A program made the position numbers and the translations under genes. The notes beneath the pieces were generated by a model. It made no database searches, was not told where the DNA came from, and worked only from the letters and a program-made list of their open reading frames with translations. Of a stretch of 64,000 nucleotides of DNA, positions 46,761-54,948 are shown in pieces (within the stretch, counting starts at the first letter, position 1; each line of letters opens with the position of its first letter). This DNA is from an uncultured Pseudomonadota bacterium (GTDB lineage Bacteria > Myxococcota_A > UBA796 > CAJQPC01). Location: contig CAJXRZ010000023.1 of the NCBI GenBank assembly GCA_913060515.1, positions 1 to 64,000 on the forward strand. The letters are read 5' to 3'.

Positions 46761-48299
46761 TCAGGCCTTCTGCACCAAGTCCCCACTTGAGTCCCGAAGC
46801 TTGGGCACCTTGCCCAGCCCCCAGACCAGCCCCACACACGCCACCATGCCAATGGGAAGCACCAACCAAACCGGTGCACCAAAGCCCACCGGAATCGTGC
46901 CCAGGCCCACCGCCACCAACCCGCAGATCATCGCGTAGGGCAGCTGGGTCTTTACGTGGCGGCTGACCTCGCAGCCGGCCCCTACGGAGCTGAGAATCGT
47001 GGTGTCTGAGATCGGACTGCAGTGGTCGCCCCAACAGGCGCCCGAGAGCACGGCCCCGCTCGCCGCCAAGGCAATCATCGGGTCATCGCTCAAGGCAAAG
47101 CTCAGGGGCAGTGCGATGGGCATCACGATGCCCATTGTGCCAAAGCTGGTGCCTGTCGCAAAGGCCGTCGCAGCGCTGACCACAAAGACCGCTGTCGGCA
47201 GCATCGCGGCCGGCAAGAAGTCGCCGAGCAGCTCCACCAGGTAGGCGGCTGCCTGCAGCTCGCCCATCGCGGTGCCCAGGGACCAGGCCAGGAAGAGAAC
47301 CGCCAGGGCCTCGAAGAGGGAGCCCATGCCATCCAGGCCGGCATCGAAGGTCGCCTTGAGCTTCAGGGAGCGGGTGGCCAGAGCCGAGATCGCCGCCACC
47401 AACATGCCCGCCAGCGAGCCCTTGAGCATCGCGTCGTAGCCGTCGGCGTTGCCCAGGATCTCAAAGAGCGCGGCGCCCGGTTCAGCGGCTGCAGAGCCGT
47501 CGATCCAGAGCACGATGCCGGTCACCAGGAGCAGCACCCCGATGGGCCCGATGGCCAAGAGTGCCCGCCACGGCGGATGCTCGGTCTCGCTCTCGCTGCT
47601 GTCTGCCTCGGGCAACTCCAGGTTCTCCTCGGCCTTGAGCATGGGCCCAAAGTCCCGTCCGGTGAAGGCGATGGCCCCCACGAAGACGATGGTGAACAAG
47701 GAGTAGAAGCGGTAGGGAATGCCCTCGATGAAGAAGGCATAGGCGTCGACATCGGTGATGCCTGCGGCCGCCAAGCCGTCCCCCATCAGTCCGACCTCGT
47801 AGCCAATCCAGGTGCTCACCAGCGCCACCGAAGCGATGGGTGCGGCCGTGGAGTCCACGATGTAGGCCAGCTTCTCTCTGGAGATCTGCAGCTTGTCGGA
47901 GAGCGCGCGCATGGAGCTGCCCACGATCAAGCAGTTCGCGTAGTCGTCGAAGAAGACGAGCATGCCCGCCAGCCAAGTCACCACCATGCCCCGGCGCCTT
48001 GTGGTGGCCACACGGATCAAGACCTGCACCATCGCCGAGGTCCCCCCGCTTTTGCTCAGAATGCCCACCATGGCGGCCACGAAGAGGGAGAAGAGGGTGA
48101 CCTTGACGTGGTCCCGGTCGGCCACAGCGTCCAGCAGCCAGGGGTCGATGACCTGGTAGAGCCCGCCAAAGAGGGAGCCGGTGACCAGCACCCCGCCCAG
48201 CCAGCAGGCAGAGAACAGGCTCAGGAGCACGTTGCGGGTGGCCAGGGCCAAGACCACAGCCAGCAGGGCCGGCAGCAGCGAGAGGACGGAGGGCTCCAC
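46761..48299 (-). CDS. NhaC-family Na+/H+ antiporter
   Basis: A 512-residue polytopic inner-membrane protein, with about 11-12 hydrophobic helices and the NhaC-family motifs: GMLVFFDDYANCLIVG, the tandem SFGTMGIVMPIALPL and SGACWGDHCSPISDTTILSS. These occur in Na+/H+ antiporters of the ion transporter superfamily and in related amino-acid exchangers. The gene follows the AGCS symporter by one base on the same strand, which suggests sodium-coupled cooperation: one uses the sodium gradient and the other resets it. Confidence 0.87.
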   Translation of the reverse strand: MEPSVLSLLPALLAVVLALATRNVLLSLFSACWLGGVLVTGSLFGGLYQVIDPWLLDAVADRDHVKVTLFSLFVAAMVGILSKSGGTSAMVQVLIRVATTRRRGMVVTWLAGMLVFFDDYANCLIVGSSMRALSDKLQISREKLAYIVDSTAAPIASVALVSTWIGYEVGLMGDGLAAAGITDVDAYAFFIEGIPYRFYSLFTIVFVGAIAFTGRDFGPMLKAEENLELPEADSSESETEHPPWRALLAIGPIGVLLLVTGIVLWIDGSAAAEPGAALFEILGNADGYDAMLKGSLAGMLVAAISALATRSLKLKATFDAGLDGMGSLFEALAVLFLAWSLGTAMGELQAAAYLVELLGDFLPAAMLPTAVFVVSAATAFATGTSFGTMGIVMPIALPLSFALSDDPMIALAASGAVLSGACWGDHCSPISDTTILSSVGAGCEVSRHVKTQLPYAMICGLVAVGLGTIPVGFGAPVWLVLPIGMVACVGLVWGLGKVPKLRDSSGDLVQKA

Positions 48300-48300
48300 G

Positions 48301-50682
48301 CTAGTGCTCGACTGGCTTCATCTCGCCGGACTTCAGGCGGCCCCAGTAGTCGTCCAGAGCGGCTTTGACCTTGCCCGAGAGCAGGGCCACACCCAGGATG
48401 TTGGGGAAGGCCATGCCGAGGATCATCAGGTCGGAGAAGTCCAAGACGTTCTGCAGTTTGATGACCGAGCCAAAGAAGACGAAGAAGAGGAAGAGCACCT
48501 TGTAGACCATCGAGGAGCCCTCTCCGAAGAGGAAGGTCCAGCAGCGCTCGCCGTAGTAGCTCCAACTAATCATGGTCGAGAAGGCGAAGAGCACAACGGC
48601 CAGGGAGAGGACCAAGGGGAACCAGTCCAAGACGGTGGCGAAGGCCGCCGAGGTCATCAGCACGCCGTCTCCAACATTTTCGTCGTAGACCCCGGTGATG
48701 ACCACAACCAGTCCGGTCATGGTGCAGACGATGATGGTGTCGATGAAGGGCTCGAGCAGGGCCACGATGCCCTCGCGAACGGGCTCGTCGGTGGACGCGG
48801 CGCTGTGGGCGATGGACGCCGAACCCACGCCGGCCTCGTTGGAGAATGCTGCGCGACGGAAGCCTTGAATCAGCACGCCCAAGAGCGCGCCAAAGCCGGC
48901 CTCGGTCGAGAAGGCGCCGTTCATGATGGTGCCGAAGGCGTTGCCCAGTTCGCTGGCGTTGGCCACCAGAATCCACAGGGCGGCCAACACATATACACCG
49001 GTCATCACAGGCACGATGACGCCTGCCACCTTGCCGATGCTCTTGATGCCTCCGATGATGACCAGTCCGACCAGGGCGGCCAGGACCAGCCCATAGAGCC
49101 AACTGCGTGGGTTCGCGCCGCCTTCGATGGCGCCCACTTGGTTGACGGAGGAGATGCCGACTTGGCTGACCGAGAGCACGGCGTCCGCCGCCAAGTTGGC
49201 GTCGGGTGTGGACTCGGTGGCGAGGATGCGAACGGGAGGAGACTGCAGCTCGCCGGCGACCAGGGTCACGGGGGCCAAAGTCTTGAAGCTCATCTCGCCG
49301 CTGGTGACCACGGTGTCCATGGGAACGGTGATGTCCAGCTCGGAGCGGCTGCGCTCGAACTGAACTTGGCCTTCGGCCTTGGGGGCCAGAACAGGCACCA
49401 CATCGGCCACCGCTTGGTAGCTCTGGTTGGCTTGGAACATGTTGCCGCCGCCGAAGCTGCCGCCGATGCACATGACCGCGAAGACGACGGCCAGAATCTT
49501 GCCCAGCCAGCCCATCTTCATCTCGGCCAGACCAGCGCTCAGGTAGCGCATTGGACCGCCGGAGACTTGTCCTCTGGCGTCGGTCACCCGATACATCTGT
49601 CCCAGGGTGCACTCGGCGAACTTAGAGGACATTCCCAGGAAACCGGCGACGATCATCCAGAAGATTGCGCCCGGTCCACCGACCGCGACCGCGACCGCGA
49701 CTCCAGCGATGTTGCCCAGCCCCACCGTGGCCGAGAGGGCCGAGCTCAGGGCCTGGAAGTGGCTGATCTCGCCTTCGTCTTCCGGGTTGTCGTAGGCCCC
49801 GCGGGTGACCTGGACGGCGTGGAAGAGGCCGCGCAGGTTGATGAAGTTCATGCGCAGGGTGAAGAACACGGCGCCCAGCACCAGCCAGACGACCACGATG
49901 GGCAGGGTGATGGCCTTGGGGTTGGCCACGGGCGCTTCGCTCAATGCCGGCTCAGCGGTCCACGCGACCACGTTTCCAGCCTCGATGCTTGCAACCTTGG
50001 CCACCCCTCCCAGGGTCAGGATGCTGCCGCCGACGGCGAGCACAGGGCGCTTGTCGGGGGTCTCCTTCACCAGGGGCATCACGTTCAGCTCAATGCCCTC
50101 GCCTGTGGCCAGGTCCAAGATGCCGCGGCGCTCGATGATGAGCGGCTCTGGGCTCAGGCTCTGGCTGACGTAGTACTCCACGCCATCTTCGCGTGAAGGC
50201 TCAGCGTTCAGAGTGCCGCTGAAGTCGTCCAGTGCCACCAGGGTTCCGGCGTCCAACAGGGACACGGGTCCACCGTCGACCACCAGCACTGTGTACGGGG
50301 TGTGGTCTGCGATGCGGCTCTCGTAGCCCCAAGCCACCGGTCCCTCTGCGCCGATCTGGCGCTCGCCGTAGATGGGGAAGGCCTGCTCGATAGGCATCTC
50401 GACCACGGGGACCAGAGTAAAGCCCTCCTCGCTGACCGCGGTGATCTGCTGACCATCGACGATTCGGCCCACGTTCTCTGGCACGGGCTCGAGATTCTCA
50501 TCTCCCCGGTAGAGATCGAAGAAGAGCACGGCGCCAAGGGGACCAACCACCCACCGTGCGAACTGGGCGTCCGCCCGGTCAAAGAGGGAGACCTCTGGGA
50601 CCTCCGCCTCTGCAGGAGGGGCTTCGTCTTGGGCCATCGCAGGCGCGACGATGAGCAGCAGCAGGGTCAGCAGGTGCAGCAT
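48301..50682 (-). CDS. AGCS-family alanine/glycine:sodium symporter with two extra soluble insertions
   Basis: The transport core is clear: ATVGLGNIAGVAVAVAVGGP (318-337), FAECTLGQMYR, FGTIMNGAFSTEAGFGALLG and SNEAGVGSASIAHSAA. At 793 residues it is about 300 longer than typical members. A signal-peptide-like N-terminus (MLHLLTLLLLIVAPAMAQ) is followed by family-like GPLGAVLFFDL (47-57), then a roughly 200-residue beta-rich domain (58-257) before the helix VVVWLVLGAVFFTLRM. A second extra segment (about 430-526, beta-rich) lies between FQANQSYQAVADVV and WLYGLVLAALVGL. The insertions may be periplasmic sensing or binding domains. Confidence 0.85.
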   Translation of the reverse strand: MLHLLTLLLLIVAPAMAQDEAPPAEAEVPEVSLFDRADAQFARWVVGPLGAVLFFDLYRGDENLEPVPENVGRIVDGQQITAVSEEGFTLVPVVEMPIEQAFPIYGERQIGAEGPVAWGYESRIADHTPYTVLVVDGGPVSLLDAGTLVALDDFSGTLNAEPSREDGVEYYVSQSLSPEPLIIERRGILDLATGEGIELNVMPLVKETPDKRPVLAVGGSILTLGGVAKVASIEAGNVVAWTAEPALSEAPVANPKAITLPIVVVWLVLGAVFFTLRMNFINLRGLFHAVQVTRGAYDNPEDEGEISHFQALSSALSATVGLGNIAGVAVAVAVGGPGAIFWMIVAGFLGMSSKFAECTLGQMYRVTDARGQVSGGPMRYLSAGLAEMKMGWLGKILAVVFAVMCIGGSFGGGNMFQANQSYQAVADVVPVLAPKAEGQVQFERSRSELDITVPMDTVVTSGEMSFKTLAPVTLVAGELQSPPVRILATESTPDANLAADAVLSVSQVGISSVNQVGAIEGGANPRSWLYGLVLAALVGLVIIGGIKSIGKVAGVIVPVMTGVYVLAALWILVANASELGNAFGTIMNGAFSTEAGFGALLGVLIQGFRRAAFSNEAGVGSASIAHSAASTDEPVREGIVALLEPFIDTIIVCTMTGLVVVITGVYDENVGDGVLMTSAAFATVLDWFPLVLSLAVVLFAFSTMISWSYYGERCWTFLFGEGSSMVYKVLFLFFVFFGSVIKLQNVLDFSDLMILGMAFPNILGVALLSGKVKAALDDYWGRLKSGEMKPVEH

Positions 50683-50736
50683 GGGTTCTCCGAGGGGCCG
50701 GATTATGCCGCAAAGCCGCTCAGAATCAAGGCGGTG

Positions 50737-52008
50737 TCAGCCCTTGGGCGCCGCAGGAGCTGGGATCTCAAAGGAGAAGCGGCTGCCGCTCCCCAGCTCC
50801 GACTCCACCTGAAGTGTGCCACCCATCTGCCCGATGAGGGTGTGACAGAGGTGCAGGCCCAGGCCCACGCCTCCGTGGCGGCGCGTGGAGCTGTTGTCGG
50901 CCTGGTTGAAGGCGTCGGTCAAGCTGAGCAGGCGCTCTTCGGGGATGCCCTCACCGGTGTCTTGAATGGAGACACTCAGCACGCCCTTTTCCCACTCCAG
51001 GTCCACGTCAACCTGGCCTTCCGCCGTGAACTTCGCTGCGTTGCCGATCAGGTTGAAGAGCACCTGTCGGATCCGGGCGGGGTCCCCAAGCACCTCTTCT
51101 GGCAGGCCGTGTGTGTTCAGGTTGATGGAGAGAGGGTGGGTGAGCGCGGCACGCTGAAGCTCGCAGAGCTCCCGGCTCATGGCCCGCAGGTTGAAGGGCA
51201 GGTGTTGCAGCGTGAGCCCTTCCGAGGCCATCTTGGTGGTGTCCAAGATGTCATCCAGGATGCGCAGTAGACCCCAACCCGATTTCCGGGCCATCTCCGT
51301 CAGGGCCTTCTGTTCCGGGTTCAGGTCCCCATCCAAGAGCAGCTCTGTGGCTCCGAGCACGCCGTTCAAGGGCGTGCGCAGCTCGTGGGTGATGTTGGCC
51401 AAGAAGGCCTCTCGCGTGCGAACGGCGAGGCGCAGGTCCTCGGCCGTCGCTTCCAGCTTCTCCCGCCGCAGCTCTGCCTCTCGCCAGACCGAATGCATGA
51501 TCTCGAAGAGTCCGGCCGAGAGCATCGCCACGCAGCTCATCAGGGCCATGATCACCAGGGTCTCATTGCGCGTGCTGCCAGCCAAGACGGAGCCAATGAC
51601 CGGGGCGCTGATGAATACGATGCTGGTCAGAGTCCGTTTCCGCCGAGTCGGCGACAGGGCGCCAACGAAGCAGGGGATGATTCCCAGAAGCCAGCCAGGG
51701 TTGTCCGCGCCGGCAACCCAAGTCATCGTCAGAGCTGGAAGGGCTCCAGCGATGTGCCGGGTCAGGCCTTCAGGGCTGACCCGCGCGTCTCGGCTGGAGA
51801 GCCGGTCATTCGCCACGTTTCCGAGAACATAGACCGCGCCAACGGCCACGCAAGCCCAGGGGCGGTCACTCAGCAGCGCCGTTGTGCCCACCAGAATCGC
51901 TGTGGGTACCGGCAGGAGTTTGTCCAGGCGCCGCATCCACAGGGTGCGGAAGGCATCTTGAGCTTGAGGGGGGTGGTCGAATGCCACGCGTTGACTGTCC
52001 TCATGCAA
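50737..52008 (-). CDS. Membrane sensor histidine kinase
   Basis: 423 residues. Six or so N-terminal membrane helices (33-170) without a periplasmic sensor, then HisKA with phospho-accepting H208 (ANITHELRTPLNGVLGA) and HATPase with NLIGNAAKFTAEG (N box), DTGEGIPEE (G1) and HGGVGLGLHLC (G2). It ends without a receiver domain. The membrane domain, including GWLLGIIPCFVGALSPTRR, is similar to that of the hybrid kinase upstream (FVWLLGMISCFGAIFSPTRA), so the two arose by duplication. It starts at TTG 52008, 11 bases after that gene. No DNA-binding regulator is adjacent. Confidence 0.85.
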   Translation of the reverse strand: MHEDSQRVAFDHPPQAQDAFRTLWMRRLDKLLPVPTAILVGTTALLSDRPWACVAVGAVYVLGNVANDRLSSRDARVSPEGLTRHIAGALPALTMTWVAGADNPGWLLGIIPCFVGALSPTRRKRTLTSIVFISAPVIGSVLAGSTRNETLVIMALMSCVAMLSAGLFEIMHSVWREAELRREKLEATAEDLRLAVRTREAFLANITHELRTPLNGVLGATELLLDGDLNPEQKALTEMARKSGWGLLRILDDILDTTKMASEGLTLQHLPFNLRAMSRELCELQRAALTHPLSINLNTHGLPEEVLGDPARIRQVLFNLIGNAAKFTAEGQVDVDLEWEKGVLSVSIQDTGEGIPEERLLSLTDAFNQADNSSTRRHGGVGLGLHLCHTLIGQMGGTLQVESELGSGSRFSFEIPAPAAPKG

Positions 52009-52019
52009 CAGGTGCTTGC

Positions 52020-53687
52020 TCAGGCCGAGGCGCGGTTCTGAGAGGTCCAGTAAGCCAGTGCATGCCGTAGGCTGTCCAGCGTCAATGGCTTTGGCAGGAC
52101 TTCGTCCATCCCAGCGGCCTCGCAGCGGGCCCGCTCTGCTTGTGTCACGCCAGCGGTCAAGGCCAACACCGGCAGAGTCATGCCCTGTGCGCGGAGGCGG
52201 CGCGTGGCCTCAAAGCCGTCCATGCCCGGCATTCGACAGTCCATCAACACGATGTCGAAGGTCTCCTCTTCCAGAGCGGCCAAGGCCTTTTGGCCATCGT
52301 CTTCGGTGCGCGCGCTGCAGCCCAAGGTCTCGAGCATTCGGCGGGTCACCATCAGGTTGACCAGGTTGTCGTCCACCAGCAGAACGTGGCAGCTCACGGG
52401 CGCCGCTTGGATCAGCTCCTCCTCGGCCACTTGGAATTCGCTGATGGGCGCGTGAATCTCGAAGGTGAACTCCGAGCCAACCCCCAACGCGGATTGAACG
52501 GACAGGGTGCCGTCCATCGTCTCGACCAGGCGCTTGCAGATGGCCAGTCCTAGTCCGGTGCCACCGTAGCGACGGGTCGTGCCCGCCTCCGCTTGGGTGA
52601 AGGGCTCAAAGAGGCCTCTCTGGTGCTCCTCCGCGATGCCAATTCCGGTGTCTCGAATCGCCACACACAGGCGCTGGTCACCCCAGCTCAGGTGGACGTC
52701 TACGCTGCCCTGATCGGTGAACTTGATGGCGTTGCCCACTAGATTGAGCAGGATTTGGCGTAGCCGCGCTGGGTCGCCAAGCAGTGCCACAGGGAGTGGG
52801 CCTCTACTGACGCGAACGACCAGGTCGTCTTTGTGGGTGCTGGCGCTCAACAGGTCCACTACGGACTCGGCCAGTTGCCCTGGATCGAAGGGAATACTCT
52901 CCAACTCGATGGTCCCCGCGTCCAACTTGGCGGTATCCAGGATGTCGTTGAGGACCTGCAGAAGGCCCGTTCCAGACTGCTGTACCGTGGACAACATCTG
53001 CCGCTGGTCCTCATCTAGATCGGTGTGAGTGAGAAGCTCCGCCATGCCCAAGACGCCGTTGAGCGGCGTTCGCACTTCGTGAGACATTGTGGCCAGGAAT
53101 GCTTGCCGCGCGGCCAGGGCTGCGACTAGGTCTCGGTTGGTCTCCTCTGCCTCCGCTTGTCTGTCGTGCAAACTGCGTGTCGTGCGCAACAGCGCTTGAA
53201 ACACCGTCATCGTGATGATGCTGATGCTGGTGAGCATCAAGCCAGCAGCCGTGACGTCCAAGGCCGAACAGCCCACCATGGCCATGCCCGCCAGAGTGCC
53301 CAGGATGCTGGTGGACAGGGCGTAGAGTCGCAGCGCTCTGGTGGGTGAAAAGATGGCACCGAAGCAGGAGATCATGCCAAGCAGCCAGACGAAGGCCTCG
53401 GGTCCTGCGGCCAGGCTCATCAAGAACAGGCCGCCCCCGTTCAGCACCACCCGCATGTGGCCATCTTTCTCCAGCCATGGCCAGCGCTTGTTGAACAAGC
53501 TCATGCCGATGTTGCCACCGGTCTGGACGACTTGGATGAGCAGGGCCCACCACACATACTCCGCCTGCCAGATCACGAACGCGGCCAAGACGAGGCTGGG
53601 ACCCGGGAGAACCTGGTACAGACGCTTGAGCCAAGTCTCTTGGAACTTGGACGTCATGGTCAGGTGGTCGTCGCTTGCGGCACTCAT
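52020..53687 (-). CDS. Hybrid sensor histidine kinase with receiver domain
   Basis: 555 residues: six or so membrane helices (28-165), HisKA with H203 (ATMSHEVRTPLNGVLGM), HATPase (NLVGNAIKFTDQG, DTGIGIAEEH, YGGTGLGLAICKRL) and a C-terminal receiver domain with D439/D440, phospho-acceptor D483 (IVLMDCRMPGMDG) and K533. All catalytic positions are present. It precedes a related non-hybrid kinase on the same transcript; the receiver here could accept phosphate from both. The membrane sensor type is not recognised. Confidence 0.88.
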   Translation of the reverse strand: MSAASDDHLTMTSKFQETWLKRLYQVLPGPSLVLAAFVIWQAEYVWWALLIQVVQTGGNIGMSLFNKRWPWLEKDGHMRVVLNGGGLFLMSLAAGPEAFVWLLGMISCFGAIFSPTRALRLYALSTSILGTLAGMAMVGCSALDVTAAGLMLTSISIITMTVFQALLRTTRSLHDRQAEAEETNRDLVAALAARQAFLATMSHEVRTPLNGVLGMAELLTHTDLDEDQRQMLSTVQQSGTGLLQVLNDILDTAKLDAGTIELESIPFDPGQLAESVVDLLSASTHKDDLVVRVSRGPLPVALLGDPARLRQILLNLVGNAIKFTDQGSVDVHLSWGDQRLCVAIRDTGIGIAEEHQRGLFEPFTQAEAGTTRRYGGTGLGLAICKRLVETMDGTLSVQSALGVGSEFTFEIHAPISEFQVAEEELIQAAPVSCHVLLVDDNLVNLMVTRRMLETLGCSARTEDDGQKALAALEEETFDIVLMDCRMPGMDGFEATRRLRAQGMTLPVLALTAGVTQAERARCEAAGMDEVLPKPLTLDSLRHALAYWTSQNRASA

Positions 53688-53778
53688 CGTCTGGACATCG
53701 GATCCAGGGAGCGGTCCCTGAAGCGAATTGGGTTCTGGATCCCCTCTGTTCTGGCGATAGAGAGTGGGTGGAGGCGTG

Positions 53779-54138
53779 ATGCTCGCCCTGTTTCTTTTTG
53801 CCTGCAGTGGTCTTCAGCTCGGAACCCAAGTTGGGGAGCGCTGTGAGAGTCCCTGTGCCGTCACATTGCCGCACCCTTTGCTGCCCGATGGGCAGCAATT
53901 TGCAAGCTTCAACCTACAGGGTGGTGACCTGGTGAGCGCCAGCGAGGCCAATGTGGGCTCGGTCACCCTCCTTCACCCCAAGGGCAAGAAGGGCATGGCC
54001 ATCGCCGAGTCCATCCTCCATGGGGAGACCCCAGCGGCCCTCGCAGGCCGGTGGGTCTTGGTCATGGACGCCCAGGGTGTGGTGCATGAGCACGGCCAGC
54101 GCCCAGAGGGCATCCAAGACCTGGTCTTGAGTCCCTAG
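53779..54138 (+). CDS. Small lipoprotein
   Basis: 119 residues from ATG 53779 with GGAGG just upstream. MLALFLFACSG is a minimal lipobox signal with Cys9. The mature part has a Cys pair (CESPCAV) and short beta-strands (QQFASFNLQGGDLVSAS, GRWVLVMDAQGVVHEHG). No family is recognised. It is divergent from the histidine kinases and is 30 bases before the methyltransferase gene, possibly co-transcribed with it. Confidence 0.62.
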   Translation: MLALFLFACSGLQLGTQVGERCESPCAVTLPHPLLPDGQQFASFNLQGGDLVSASEANVGSVTLLHPKGKKGMAIAESILHGETPAALAGRWVLVMDAQGVVHEHGQRPEGIQDLVLSP

Positions 54139-54168
54139 TTTTCACTGATTCAAGAGAAAGTAAGGGCC

Positions 54169-54948
54169 ATGTCTTTGCACACCCCTCGCCCGTGGGATGC
54201 CGTCGCCGAAGGCTATGCGGAGACCACCCTGCAGATCACCCAGGCCTTCGCCCGCGCGGCCTTGGATTGGGTAGCGCCCAGCCAAGATGCCCACATCTTG
54301 GACCTGGCCACCGGACCAGGCACCCTCTCCAAGCTGGCCCTCGCCAAAGTGGCGCAGATCACCGCCGTGGACTTCTCCCCGGAGATGCTTCGCATTTGTC
54401 GAGCGCAGCTCGCTGGGACCACGGTCGAGATCCTTGAGGCGGACGGCCAAGACCTGGGCATCCACCAGCGCTTCGACGCCGCGTTCTCCATGTTTGGGTT
54501 GATCTTTTTTCCGGATCGGGACGCTGCTCTGCGCTCCCTGCGGGCCTCCTTGCGGCCCGGCGGTGTGGCCTGCATCAGCAGCTGGCTGCCGCCCCAGCGC
54601 TCTACGGGCATGATCCAAGCCATGGGTGCCTTCTCAGCTGCGCTTCCGGACTGGACGCCTGGCGAGCTGGAGCGGCCGGATTGGGACCATCCGGAGATCA
54701 TCGCCCAGGCGATGGAGCGCGCGGGCTTCCACGACCTGCAGATCGAGGAGCGCCTGATCAGCGTCGATGTGGACGCTGAGAGTGCATGGCGTGGCTTGGC
54801 CCAGGGCTTCGCGCCGTTGGCCTTGGCGCGCCAGACGATGGACCCGAGACTCTGGGCCGAGGCGGAGCAGCGAGGCCAGGCGTGGATGGCCGAGCACTGC
54901 GAGCCAACCCAGAGCTACGCGGCGCTCTTTGCCAAAGGACGCGCCTAA
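54169..54948 (+). CDS. Class I SAM-dependent methyltransferase
   Basis: 259 residues with a UbiE/MenG-like Rossmann fold: motif I HILDLATGPGTLSKLAL, the acidic strand ITAVDFSPEMLRICRA, ILEADGQDLG and the motif-IV/post-IV stretch DAAFSMFGLIFFPDRDAALR followed by LRPGGVACISSW. The C-terminal third is substrate-specific and unrecognised, with GMIQAMGAFSAALPDW. The substrate cannot be named. ATG follows a purine-rich leader (AAGAGAAAGTAAGGGCC). Its stop overlaps that of the convergent glycosyltransferase. Confidence 0.82.
   Translation: MSLHTPRPWDAVAEGYAETTLQITQAFARAALDWVAPSQDAHILDLATGPGTLSKLALAKVAQITAVDFSPEMLRICRAQLAGTTVEILEADGQDLGIHQRFDAAFSMFGLIFFPDRDAALRSLRASLRPGGVACISSWLPPQRSTGMIQAMGAFSAALPDWTPGELERPDWDHPEIIAQAMERAGFHDLQIEERLISVDVDAESAWRGLAQGFAPLALARQTMDPRLWAEAEQRGQAWMAEHCEPTQSYAALFAKGRA

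Noticed and set aside
47022-50196. Long plus-strand frames opposite the NhaC and AGCS genes
   Set aside because: Translation is His/Gln/Gly-rich with no motif, while the minus strand has clear transporter families.
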